Shown one piece after another: positions 44,116-52,480 of a stretch of DNA of 64,000 nucleotides (position 1 is the stretch's first letter; every line of letters begins with the position of its first letter). Both the position numbers and the translations under genes were made by a program. The stretch comes from CALKHT01 sp964511575 (lineage in GTDB: Bacteria > Planctomycetota > Phycisphaerae > Phycisphaerales > Phycisphaeraceae), in assembly GCA_964511575.1 (NCBI GenBank), contig CAZEFM010000002.1, positions 1-64,000 on the forward strand, in the 5' to 3' direction. Below the pieces are notes generated by a model. That model was given only the letters and a program-made list of their open reading frames with translations, was not told the origin of the DNA and did no database searches.

Positions 44116-46752
44116 TCATCCCGCCACCTTCTCGGCTGCGGGGCGTCGGCTTGGGTCCGGAGCCACACCGTTCTCCCAGTAAATCAGGCCCGGCTCCTGA
44201 ACGCCCTCCAGCAGGTCGCCGCCGGGGATGATGCGAACCGCAAACCCGTGCCGCCCGCTGGTCATCGCCGTGATCGTTCCCATGAACTGGTGGCGACCAT
44301 CGCCCAGATCCGAGTCATATTCCAGATCGTGCACCGTTGCATCGATGAGCCTGCCATCGTTGTCGAGCATCCCCACGCACACCTGCACGCGCACCTCGTC
44401 GGGCTTCAACGCGGCAAGATTCACCACCGCGGCGATTTCAAGTCGATCGTTTACACCCAGCGGCTTGCTTGTCGGGGCCTTCACATCCTCGATGCGCAAC
44501 TGTCCCCAGTTGGCGCGCAACCGATCCTTCTGATGCGCCAGTTCGATCGAACGCGCGAGATTGTTCGCGCCGAGCTTACGGGCGCGATGGATCGCCGGCA
44601 CGTACAACTGCTCGGCGTAATCCTGCACCATCCGGTTGGTGTTGAAGAGCGGTGCCAGTGTGGCGATCGATTTTTTCATCCACGCCACCCATTCGCGTGG
44701 CACGCCGAACTCGTCGCGATCGTAGAACATCGGCAGAATCTGATGTTCGAGCAGGTCGTAGAACGCCCGGCTTTCAATGTCGTCCGCTGTTTCGGGGTTG
44801 GCGTATTCCTCGCCGCGCCCGATCTGCCAGCCGATCTCCGGCTCGTACGCCTCGTCCCACCAGCCATCCATGACCGAGCAGTTGAGCACACCGTTGAGCG
44901 CCGCCTTCATGCCGCTCGTGCCGGAGGCTTCCATGCCTCGTCGCGGGTTGTTCAGCCACAGGTCGCATCCCTGGATGAGATAGCGGGCCACGTTGATGTC
45001 GTAGTTTTCGATAAAAACGATTTTGTGCCCGTGGGGCGATCGTTCCGCGAAGTTGACGATCTGTCGGATCAGTTCCTTGCCACCGCCATCTGCCGGGTGG
45101 GCCTTGCCCGCGATGATGAACTGAATCGGCCGCTCGGTGTCGGCGAGCAGGTTGATGAGGCGTTGCGCATCACGCAGGAAGAGGGTGCCGCGCTTGTAAG
45201 TGGCGAAACGACGCGCAAAGCCGACGGTCAGCGCATCGGGGCTGAGCTGTTCGGTGGCGGCTCGCACCTGCGCCGGATTGGCGCCGCGTGCCTCCATCTG
45301 CCGTTTGAGTTGCCGTCGCGTCCAGACGATCAGCGCCTGACGCCGCCGTTCGTGAACGCGCCACAACTCCTCATCGGGTACTTCGTAGACCTCCTGCCAC
45401 ACACGATGGTCGGCCGGGTCGTTCTGCCATCGGCTGCCGACGTATCGATCGAGCAGGTTGATCAATTCGCCGCTGATCCATGACCGCGCGTGCACACCGT
45501 TGGTGACGTGGGAAATGGGCACCTCTTCTTCGGGCAGACCCGGCCAGATGCCTTGCCACATGCGACGGCTGACGGCGCCGTGAAGGCGGCTCACGCCGTT
45601 CACCCAATCGCTGGTGCGCAGCGCCAGTACCGCCATCGAGAAGAACTCGTTCCTGGCGAAAACGTTCTCGCGTCCCAGTGCCAGCAGGCCCTCAAGGTCG
45701 AGCTTCAATGCCGGGTGGTAGTGCTTGAAGTACCGCTGAATCATTTCCGGCGGGAACCGGTCGATACCAGCGGGAACCGGTGTGTGCGTCGTGAAGATGT
45801 GTGACGCTGCGGCAAACTGCCTTGCCTCATCAAACGTAAGATCGGAATTTTCGACGAGCTGCCGAATGTGCTCCAGTGCGAGGAACGCGGAATGTCCCTC
45901 GTTCATGTGGAACACCTCGGGTTTCACGCCGACCGCATCGAGGGCACGCATACCGCCGATGCCCAGCACGATCTCCTGCTTGATGCGCATCTCCATGTCG
46001 CCGCCGTAAAGGTGACCGGTGATGCCGCGATCCATCGGATCGTTCTCGGGTACGTTCGTGTCGAGCAGGTAGAGCTTGATGCGGCCAACGAGCACTTCCC
46101 AGACCGCGATGTACACGGTGCGGCCGGGCATTTCGACGCTGACTTTGATCGGGTTGTCGTCCTTGTCGCGGACCTGCTTCACGGGCAGGTTCGGGAAATC
46201 CAGGTCGTGGTAGTACTCCTGCTGCCATCCCTCGGCGTTGAGGTACTGCTGGAAGTAGCCGTGCCGATAGAGCAGCCCGACCCCCACGAGCGGCAGGCCC
46301 AGTTCGGCCGCCGATTTGAGGTGATCGCCCGCAAGACACCCCAACCCGCCGGAATAGACCTGCAGGCATTCCGTCAGCCCGAACTCCGCGCTGAAGTATG
46401 CAATGTTGGGGCCGTCGTACAACGTCCCCGGGTCCATGTTCTGCCTTACCAGCCAGGGCGTGCGGGTCATGTGCCGCGACAGGTTGGCGGTAACGCGCGA
46501 CAAGGAGGTGAGAAAACCCTCATCGCGGGCGGCCTCGTCGAGGATCTCCTGCGGGCACACGCCCAACATCTTCACGGGGTTATGGTTGGTTTCATGCCAG
46601 AGGTTGCGGTCGAGCCGTACGAACAGTTCCACCGCTTCGGGGTGCCACGTCCACCAGAGGTTGTAGGCGATGTCCAGCAGCGGCTGCAATTGCGGGGGCA
46701 GCGACGGAACGACCTCAAAACTGCGAATGCGAGCGATATCAGGACTCAGCAT
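44116..46752 (-). CDS. glgP: Alpha-glucan (glycogen/maltodextrin) phosphorylase
   Basis: Predicted 878 aa. It starts with a DUF3417-like region (PLLDIAYNLWWTWHPEAVELF) typical of the archaeal/bacterial short phosphorylases. PNIAYFSAEFGL, HMNEGHSAF and EASGTSGMKAALNGVLNCSVMDGWWDE follow; the Lys in SGMKAA (about residue 616) holds PLP. It releases glucose 1-phosphate from alpha-1,4-glucans with phosphate. The C-terminal ~120 residues are beta-rich, as in this subfamily. ATG 46752. It is downstream of the ExbB-like gene on the minus strand (206-bp gap) and probably separately transcribed. Confidence 0.95.
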   Translation of the reverse strand: MLSPDIARIRSFEVVPSLPPQLQPLLDIAYNLWWTWHPEAVELFVRLDRNLWHETNHNPVKMLGVCPQEILDEAARDEGFLTSLSRVTANLSRHMTRTPWLVRQNMDPGTLYDGPNIAYFSAEFGLTECLQVYSGGLGCLAGDHLKSAAELGLPLVGVGLLYRHGYFQQYLNAEGWQQEYYHDLDFPNLPVKQVRDKDDNPIKVSVEMPGRTVYIAVWEVLVGRIKLYLLDTNVPENDPMDRGITGHLYGGDMEMRIKQEIVLGIGGMRALDAVGVKPEVFHMNEGHSAFLALEHIRQLVENSDLTFDEARQFAAASHIFTTHTPVPAGIDRFPPEMIQRYFKHYHPALKLDLEGLLALGRENVFARNEFFSMAVLALRTSDWVNGVSRLHGAVSRRMWQGIWPGLPEEEVPISHVTNGVHARSWISGELINLLDRYVGSRWQNDPADHRVWQEVYEVPDEELWRVHERRRQALIVWTRRQLKRQMEARGANPAQVRAATEQLSPDALTVGFARRFATYKRGTLFLRDAQRLINLLADTERPIQFIIAGKAHPADGGGKELIRQIVNFAERSPHGHKIVFIENYDINVARYLIQGCDLWLNNPRRGMEASGTSGMKAALNGVLNCSVMDGWWDEAYEPEIGWQIGRGEEYANPETADDIESRAFYDLLEHQILPMFYDRDEFGVPREWVAWMKKSIATLAPLFNTNRMVQDYAEQLYVPAIHRARKLGANNLARSIELAHQKDRLRANWGQLRIEDVKAPTSKPLGVNDRLEIAAVVNLAALKPDEVRVQVCVGMLDNDGRLIDATVHDLEYDSDLGDGRHQFMGTITAMTSGRHGFAVRIIPGGDLLEGVQEPGLIYWENGVAPDPSRRPAAEKVAG

Positions 46753-46929
46753 GACTTGTCATTCCCTGGTTCGTCGGCTCGGCGGAAGGCCGATTCAGCC
46801 TGCGAGGGCTCCTTCGGCGCGGCGCGAAGCACAGCGTGTTTATCGTACTTGCAGTCGGCGAATTCTACGCGACGCTTGACGGAAGTCTTATCGGGCGATT
46901 CCACCAGTTCATCGGCGACTTTGTCGTCG

Positions 46930-46950
46930 CGCATCAGAAATGTTGATGCG
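46930..46950 (-). terminator. Stem-loop after the ExbB-like gene
   Basis: CGCATCA/TGATGCG, a perfect 7-bp stem with a 7-nt loop, starting 8 nt after the ExbB-like stop on the minus strand. No T-tract follows, so it is a weak or Rho-assisted terminator at best. Confidence 0.4.
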
Positions 46951-46958
46951 AACCGGGA

Positions 46959-47606
46959 TTAACGCGACTCGGGAACGGCGGATTCACGCGGCGAAGAAGT
47001 GGATTTCGTTTCGGCGGCGGCGACGAGCGCTTCGATCCGCCCCATCGCCCGGTCGATCTGTGCCCGAAAGGCGTTGTAGGGAAAGAGCACCACCAGCGCC
47101 ACTGCCAGACCCGCGGCCGTGGTCAGCAGTGCCTCGGCGATGCCCTGCGACACCAGCCGTGGATCCGTGGCCGACACCTCCTGCGACAACAGGTTGAAGC
47201 TGCGGATGATGCCCGTCACCGTGCCGAGAATGCCCAGCATGGGGGCGGCGGTGATGATCGTCGAAAGCGTGGGCATGAAGCGTTCCATGCGATGGCGCTG
47301 CGATTCAACCGCCGCCGTCGCTGACGCATCGGTCACCCGCTCGGCGAGGAGCTGATCGACGATGCGGCCGTACACGCTGCGATCATGGGCCACCATCGAG
47401 CGGACGCCATCGTGGTCGCCGTTTCGCAACAACCGTGCCATCGTCTGCAATTGCATCAACCGGCCGGGCCGGTTCATCACGAGCCAGAACCAGCATCGCT
47501 CGCACATCAACGTCACGGCAACGAAGCTCAACACGGACAACGGCCACATCACCCACCCGCCGCGGGTGAAAAGATCGTTGGCATTTGTGTAGAGCGTGTC
47601 GAGCAT
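46959..47606 (-). CDS. MotA/TolQ/ExbB-type proton channel family protein
   Basis: Predicted 215 aa with three TM helices: ~17-38 (VMWPLSVLSFVAVTLMCERCW), ~112-140 and ~150-180. The central STIITAAPMLGILGTVTGIIRSF and the IAEALLTTAAGLAVALVVLFPYNAF stretch are the family signature. ExbB-like proteins use the proton gradient to energise outer-membrane or cell-surface work through an ExbD partner. No ExbD or TonB gene is adjacent, which is unusual. It lies 25 bp downstream of trpB on the same strand and probably shares its transcript. Confidence 0.9.
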   Translation of the reverse strand: MLDTLYTNANDLFTRGGWVMWPLSVLSFVAVTLMCERCWFWLVMNRPGRLMQLQTMARLLRNGDHDGVRSMVAHDRSVYGRIVDQLLAERVTDASATAAVESQRHRMERFMPTLSTIITAAPMLGILGTVTGIIRSFNLLSQEVSATDPRLVSQGIAEALLTTAAGLAVALVVLFPYNAFRAQIDRAMGRIEALVAAAETKSTSSPRESAVPESR

Positions 47607-47631
47607 TGTTGGTTCGGAGGGTGGATGCGTC

Positions 47632-48855
47632 CTATTTCATGCCCAGCAGGCGTACCGCTTCATCCAGATCCTTGTCGCCTCGCCCGGAAAGGTTCGCCAC
47701 AACGACATGATCGGGTGTCAGTTCACGGGCAGTCTGAATCGCCTGATGGATGGCGTGGGAACTTTCCAGTGCGGGGATGATGCCTTCGAGCTTCGTCAAC
47801 GTCGTAAAGGCCTGCAGCGCCTGGGCATCGGTGGCGGGGACGTACGTCGCCCGGCCCGTGTCGCGCCAGTAGCTGTGTTCAGGGCCCACACCCGGATAGT
47901 CGAGCCCGGCGGAAATCGAGTGGACGTTGGCGGTCTGACCGTCGGCATCCTGCAGGACATAGCTGCGCGACCCGTGCAGCACGCCCGGCTCACCGAAGGA
48001 AAGCGGGGCGGCATGCTCACCGAGCGCCTCGGAGCGGCCACCCGCTTCCACGCCGATCAGCCGCACGTCCGCATCCTCGATGAATGGATAGAAGATGCCC
48101 GCAGCATTCGACCCGCCGCCCACACACGCGACCACGACGTCCGGCAGCCGGCCGATCTGATCCAGACACTGCGCCCGGCATTCGCGGCCGATCACCGATT
48201 GAAAGTCACGGACGATCATCGGGAAGGGGTGCGGCCCAACGACAGAGCCAATAATGTAGTGCGTGTGTTCACTGGAGGACATCCAGTCGCGCAGGGCGGC
48301 ATTGGTGGCGTCCTTGAGCGTTCGCGAGCCCGATTCGACCGGCACCACCCGCGCCCCCAACAGTTGCATGCGCAGCACGTTGGGACGCTGGCGACGCATG
48401 TCCTCCGAGCCCATGAACACATCGCATTCCAGGCCGAAGACCGCTGCGGCCGTCGCGGTGGCGACGCCGTGCTGCCCCGCACCGGTCTCGGCGATGATGC
48501 GGCGCTTGCCCATGCGGCGGGTGAGCAGGGCCTGACCCAGCGAATTGTTGATCTTGTGCGCCCCGGTGTGGGCCAGATCCTCGCGTTTGAGGAAAATGCG
48601 TGCCCCGCCAACGTGTTCGGTCAACCGGCGGGCGAAGTACAGAGGCGTCGGCCGCCCCACGTAGTACCGGAGCAGGCCGTCGAACTCCTCCTGAAAGGCG
48701 GGGTCCTGCTGTGCCTTGGCGTACTCGGCCTTGAGCTGCTCGAGAGCCGCATGCAGCGTTTCGGGGACGAAGACACCGCCGAATGCGCCGAAATGGCCCA
48801 GAGCATCGGGCACGCCGGCGGAGTGGGCGGCGGTGGTAGGGGAAGTCGCGTTCAT
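47632..48855 (-). CDS. trpB: Tryptophan synthase beta chain
   Basis: Predicted 407 aa, normal length for TrpB1. It condenses indole and serine to tryptophan with PLP on Lys101 in HTGAHKINN. GAGQHGVATATAAA, GGGSNAAG (phosphate loop) and SAGLDYPGVGPEHSY (COMM-domain region) are intact. trpA is not next to it, so the pathway genes are dispersed. The promoter TTTACC-N17-TACAGT ends 7 nt before the ATG. Downstream is an ExbB-like gene with no metabolic link. Confidence 0.97.
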   Translation of the reverse strand: MNATSPTTAAHSAGVPDALGHFGAFGGVFVPETLHAALEQLKAEYAKAQQDPAFQEEFDGLLRYYVGRPTPLYFARRLTEHVGGARIFLKREDLAHTGAHKINNSLGQALLTRRMGKRRIIAETGAGQHGVATATAAAVFGLECDVFMGSEDMRRQRPNVLRMQLLGARVVPVESGSRTLKDATNAALRDWMSSSEHTHYIIGSVVGPHPFPMIVRDFQSVIGRECRAQCLDQIGRLPDVVVACVGGGSNAAGIFYPFIEDADVRLIGVEAGGRSEALGEHAAPLSFGEPGVLHGSRSYVLQDADGQTANVHSISAGLDYPGVGPEHSYWRDTGRATYVPATDAQALQAFTTLTKLEGIIPALESSHAIHQAIQTARELTPDHVVVANLSGRGDKDLDEAVRLLGMK

Positions 48856-48862
48856 GGCGGAT

Positions 48863-48891
48863 ACTGTAAGGATGAACGCGGCCGGGGTAAA
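48863..48891 (-). promoter_or_regulatory. Promoter of trpB, predicted leaderless
   Basis: On the minus strand: TTTACC (48891-48886), a 17-nt spacer, TACAGT (48868-48863), then 7 nt to the ATG at 48855. Both boxes are reasonable sigma-70 matches. There is no room for a ribosome binding site in the transcript and no leader for attenuation or a T-box. Confidence 0.6.
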
Positions 48892-49012
48892 CGTGGGACG
48901 GCTGACGGTTCAGGTTCTGGTCGGTACGGGGTGATTCCTTAGATTGTGTTGAGGTGAGGGCTTAGCGGCCCGGCCGCCACGCCACGGATACGATCCGGCT
49001 GGAGGTGGAGCC

Positions 49013-49945
49013 ATGGACGTCGCCAACCGAACGTGGGTGGTCGTGCGGGACTCGGTGAAACAGTGGATGGCGGACAACGCCTTCATCTGGGCCGCGGCAC
49101 TGGCGTTCTACGCCATTCTTTCGTTGGCGCCGCTCATTGTGTTAATCATTTTCGTGTTGGGGCTGATCTGGGGCGAGCAGGCCGCTTCCGGACAAATCGC
49201 GAGTCAGGCTGAGGAGATGATCGGCTCCGAAGGCGCGAGCGTGGTGCAGACCGTGATCGCACAGGCCGATCGCCCCGGTGTGGGCAGCGTGTCCGCGATC
49301 ATCGGGCTCATCGGGCTCCTCCTCGCAGCCACAGGATTCTTCGTTCAGTTCCAGGCGGCACTCAACCAGGTATGGAACGTCAAGCCCGATCCAGATCAGG
49401 GATGGTGGAACATGATTCGTGTACGGCTGATCTCGTTCCTCATGCTCGGCGCGATCGCGCTGGTGCTGCTGGCCTCGATGGTGATCAGCACGGTATTGAC
49501 CGGCATGGCGAACATCGCGGAAGGGATGTTGCCCGTGAACGTGCCGTGGTTGCCGCATGTGGTGGAGATCGCCGTGTCTTTGATTGTGGCGACGTTACTC
49601 TTCGCGGTGGTCTATCGGTATCTGCCGGACGTGGAGATCGCATGGAGCGAGACATGGTTCGGCGCGTTCATCACTGCGGTGCTGTTCGTGATCGGCAAGT
49701 GGGGCATCAGCCTGTACCTGGGTTATGCGGGGGTGGGCTCGGCGTATGGCGCGGCGGGGTCGCTGGCCATTCTGCTCGTGTGGCTCTATTACACGTTTCT
49801 CATCGTGCTGCTGGGCGCGGAGGTGACGCAGGTGTATGCGCGCGAGCGTGGCGCGACGATCCGCCCCTCAGCCCATGCAAAACCGGCGCATCCGGAGCCG
49901 CCGATCGAACCCCCGCCGCACGGCCGACCCGCCACGGGGCATTGA
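49013..49945 (+). CDS. YihY/BrkB-family inner membrane protein
   Basis: Predicted 310 aa, with six TM helices. The family signature appears at the start (AAALAFYAILSLAPLIVLII) and later as GSAYGAAGSLAILLVWLYYTFLIVLLGAEVTQVYA, shortened. BrkB/YihY proteins were once linked to RNase BN; their role is not settled and may be lipid or solute transport. GGAGGTGGAGCC provides a good ribosome site at the ATG 49013. The His/Pro-rich C-terminal tail is cytoplasmic. It is tail-to-tail with the decarboxylase gene, 7 bp apart. Confidence 0.92.
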   Translation: MDVANRTWVVVRDSVKQWMADNAFIWAAALAFYAILSLAPLIVLIIFVLGLIWGEQAASGQIASQAEEMIGSEGASVVQTVIAQADRPGVGSVSAIIGLIGLLLAATGFFVQFQAALNQVWNVKPDPDQGWWNMIRVRLISFLMLGAIALVLLASMVISTVLTGMANIAEGMLPVNVPWLPHVVEIAVSLIVATLLFAVVYRYLPDVEIAWSETWFGAFITAVLFVIGKWGISLYLGYAGVGSAYGAAGSLAILLVWLYYTFLIVLLGAEVTQVYARERGATIRPSAHAKPAHPEPPIEPPPHGRPATGH

Positions 49946-49952
49946 GCGAACG

Positions 49953-51596
49953 TTACTTCTTCGCCACACGTTTGCTCAGGCGTTTGCCCAGACGTTCCAA
50001 CGCCTTGGAACGGTCCATCTTGTCGAGGTGGACGTTGATAAGCGAGAAACTGTTGGTGTTCGTACGTGCCTGGGCGAGCGCCTCCTCAAGTTCGCCTTCG
50101 GTGCGAACTTCGCACCCCCAGCCTTTGCGCAGGAGTGTGGGCAGAAGGTGATACGCCCATTCGTGCACGTCGTTGTACGGGCCCTCGTGGATGTAGCGTT
50201 CGGTGGTGAAGCCTTTGTTGTTGAGCACGAACACGATGGGATTGAGTCCGTACCGCGCCACCGTTGACATTTCCGGACCGGTCATCTGAAATGCGCCGTC
50301 GCCAACAAAGACGACCGGCCGCAGATCCGAACAATTGATCTGTGCGCCGATGGCAGCAGGCACGGCAAAACCCATGGATGTGTAATACGCGGGACTGAGA
50401 AACTCGGTGCGGCGATGAATCGTCAGGTCGGCCGCGCCGAACAGGCTGTCGCCGATGTCGCTGATGACAACGGTGCTTTCATCAAGATACTCATCCATGC
50501 GCTCAAAGAAACGACGAACGGTGATCGGCTTCTTCGGTTGTGGTTTGAACGGCGCGGGCTCAGGCCGGGCAATCTTCACCTTTGCCCGACGGCCGAGGTT
50601 CGACTTGATAAGCCCTTCCATGAAATCACGCAGCAGAATGTTTTCGAAGTGGTGATACTTGATCGACGTCTTTTCGCTGGTGGCATTGATGGTGCGGGAC
50701 ACATCCAGGTTGGCGGTGTAGACCCCCAGATTGATGTCCGTCATGAACGCGCCGAGGATGAGCACGCAATCGGCGTTCTCCACCGCTTTGCGCACGCTCT
50801 CACGCCCCATCGAGCCTTCGTACACCCCCAGGTACTGCGGATGACGCTCGGAGATGATCGACTTGCCCAACAACGTCGCCGCGATGGGCAGGCCCGACTT
50901 CTCCACCAGCTTGAGCAACTGCTCCTGCAATCCGAAACGGTGGATCTCCACCCCCGCGAGGATCACCGGGTGCCTGGCGGCACGCAACATCTGCGATGCC
51001 TCCTCAACAGCCTCAGCCAGAGCGCGGGAGTCGCTCTTGTACCTCTCCGGCTCCAGACGAACCGGCGCGGCGCAGGGTTGATCCACCATGTCGCGCGGGA
51101 TCTCAATATAGACCGGCCGCTTGTGCCGAACGCATTCGCTGATGCAGTGATCGATAAGCCGTGGCGCTGAAGCGGGGTCCTCGATCGCGACGGCCGCAGC
51201 GGTGACCTTTTCGTACACCTGCAACTGCGTGTGAAAGTCCTTGACGCGGTGGTGCAGCAGCGGTGAACGTTCGCGCTCGCTCATGCCCGGCGCGCCGCTG
51301 ATGACGATGAGCGGCGACTTCTCCGCATATGCACCGGCGACCGCGTTGAGCGTCTTGAGTCCGCCGACACAGTAGGTGATGCACAGCGCCCCGATGCCGT
51401 TGACCCGGGCGTAGGCGTCGGCGGCGAAACCGGCGCCCTGCTCGTCGCAGGTGCCGATGATCCGCATGGAGCTTTCCACGAGCAGGTCATAGAACCGCAG
51501 GACATAGTCGCCGGGGATCCCGAAGATGTGGGCGATGCCCAGTTCCTCGAGCCGATGGGTGAGGTATTTGCCGACAGTGGTGGTGTGGTTGGGCAT
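49953..51596 (-). CDS. ThDP-dependent pyruvate/indolepyruvate decarboxylase
   Basis: Predicted 547 aa, typical of PDC/IPDC. The Glu that activates thiamine diphosphate is in GTCDEQGAGFAADAYAR (Glu52). The His pair diagnostic for non-oxidative decarboxylases is at 115-116 (PLLHHRV). FVGDGAFQMTGPEMSTV begins the ThDP/Mg motif, followed by NNKGFTTER. It would convert a 2-keto acid to an aldehyde and CO2. Pyruvate and indole-3-pyruvate cannot be separated by eye. A perfect TATAAT at 51677-51682 precedes it on the minus strand. Acetolactate synthase is ruled out by the HH motif. Confidence 0.9.
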   Translation of the reverse strand: MPNHTTTVGKYLTHRLEELGIAHIFGIPGDYVLRFYDLLVESSMRIIGTCDEQGAGFAADAYARVNGIGALCITYCVGGLKTLNAVAGAYAEKSPLIVISGAPGMSERERSPLLHHRVKDFHTQLQVYEKVTAAAVAIEDPASAPRLIDHCISECVRHKRPVYIEIPRDMVDQPCAAPVRLEPERYKSDSRALAEAVEEASQMLRAARHPVILAGVEIHRFGLQEQLLKLVEKSGLPIAATLLGKSIISERHPQYLGVYEGSMGRESVRKAVENADCVLILGAFMTDINLGVYTANLDVSRTINATSEKTSIKYHHFENILLRDFMEGLIKSNLGRRAKVKIARPEPAPFKPQPKKPITVRRFFERMDEYLDESTVVISDIGDSLFGAADLTIHRRTEFLSPAYYTSMGFAVPAAIGAQINCSDLRPVVFVGDGAFQMTGPEMSTVARYGLNPIVFVLNNKGFTTERYIHEGPYNDVHEWAYHLLPTLLRKGWGCEVRTEGELEEALAQARTNTNSFSLINVHLDKMDRSKALERLGKRLSKRVAKK

Positions 51597-51676
51597 CGGG
51601 CGAACTCGTTAGAAGGAATCGGTACGCCGAACACGGGCGGTTCACTTCTCATCGGCACGCCCGGGGTATTGCCGGC

Positions 51677-51682
51677 ATTATA
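51677..51682 (-). promoter_or_regulatory. Putative promoter -10 of the decarboxylase gene
   Basis: Perfect TATAAT on the minus strand, with GTCGACA-like -35 sequence 15-16 nt upstream. It predicts a ~75-nt leader before the ATG at 51596. Confidence 0.5.
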
Positions 51683-51768
51683 AATGGGAGACGACGTTGT
51701 CGACGGGTTGCGACGCCGCCTGACGGCAGGCGGGTGAAGCCGGCGAGCCCATCCCTCACAACCACCTT

Positions 51769-51777
51769 TGGTATAAT
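51769..51777 (+). promoter_or_regulatory. Extended -10 promoter upstream of the ECF sigma gene
   Basis: TGG followed by TATAAT (51772-51777) is a full extended -10 element; no clear -35 is present. The predicted leader to the ATG at 51959 is ~175 nt and includes GGCGGGCGGCC and GAAAAAGTTTTTC stretches that could fold. The 362-bp gap (51597-51958) holds no other gene; a CCGCCTG/CAGGCGG hairpin sits at 51716-51733. Confidence 0.5.
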
Positions 51778-51958
51778 CATTTGCGTCCGGTTCGCGGGAG
51801 GCGTCCCGGGAGACTTGGGAGGCTTGTCGTTGGCGGCGCTGGCCGTGTCGGCGGGCGGCCTGCCAGACGAAAAAGTTTTTCTTCACCAGTGCGGTGACGG
51901 ATGTACCGCGTTTGACGCCTGAGCCGTTCTAAGAAACGGACGAACGTGGTTGCACTCC

Positions 51959-52480
51959 ATGGCGATAACCGAAAAGATCATTCTGCAAGTGCTCATCCGC
52001 GATCGCGCGCTGCTGCTCTCCCGCATTGATGCAGTGGTGCGGGACCCCCATCTGGCGGAGGACGTGTTCCAGGAGTTGTCCATCCAGGTGCTCGACCAGC
52101 GCGATGCCCTCAAGGACGAGCAGCACCTCATTCGCTGGCTGCGACAGGCCGCCCGCCATCGCGCGATCGATGCCTACCGCAGCCGATCGCGTCAGCCGCT
52201 GCTGCTGAGCGAGCATGTCGAAACGATGATCGACGAGCAGTGGGGGGAGATCGACAGCGATGACGCCCAGGACATGAGCGATGCCCTGCATCGGTGCATC
52301 AGTCGCCTGTCGGACTACAACCGGCGTCTGATCGAGTTGCGGTACCGCGAGAACCTCACCGGGCGACGGCTGGCGGAGATGCTCGACCGACGAACGAACA
52401 CGGTGAAGGTGGCGCTGACGCGCATTCATCGCGCCCTGCTCAACTGCGTCGAACAGCAGATGCGACAGGAGGCGCGGTGA
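51959..52480 (+). CDS. ECF-type RNA polymerase sigma factor
   Basis: Predicted 173 aa. Region 2 is in residues ~8-75 (RDPHLAEDVFQELSIQVLDQ and LIRWLRQAARHRAIDAYRSRSR, shortened), and region 4 in ~110-165 (LSDYNRRLIELRYRENLTGRRLAEMLDRR with the helix-turn-helix). It belongs to the planctomycete/verrucomicrobial group that sits beside FecR-like genes. It should direct polymerase to promoters of this module. The ATG at 51959 replaces a TTG nine bases upstream. Its TGA overlaps the next ATG (TGATG), so the two are co-translated. Confidence 0.92.
   Translation: MAITEKIILQVLIRDRALLLSRIDAVVRDPHLAEDVFQELSIQVLDQRDALKDEQHLIRWLRQAARHRAIDAYRSRSRQPLLLSEHVETMIDEQWGEIDSDDAQDMSDALHRCISRLSDYNRRLIELRYRENLTGRRLAEMLDRRTNTVKVALTRIHRALLNCVEQQMRQEAR

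Noticed and set aside
43987..46962. Plus-strand frames opposite glgP
   Set aside because: The phosphorylase on the minus strand is complete with its PLP motif.
47596..48942. Plus-strand frame opposite trpB
   Set aside because: trpB on the minus strand is unmistakable.
51716..51733. CCGCCTG/CAGGCGG hairpin as a terminator
   Set aside because: No T-tract on either strand and it lies in a divergent promoter region where no transcript ends.
51734..51922. 62-codon plus-strand frame between the decarboxylase and sigma genes
   Set aside because: Starts with GTG and no ribosome site, and runs across the extended -10 promoter.
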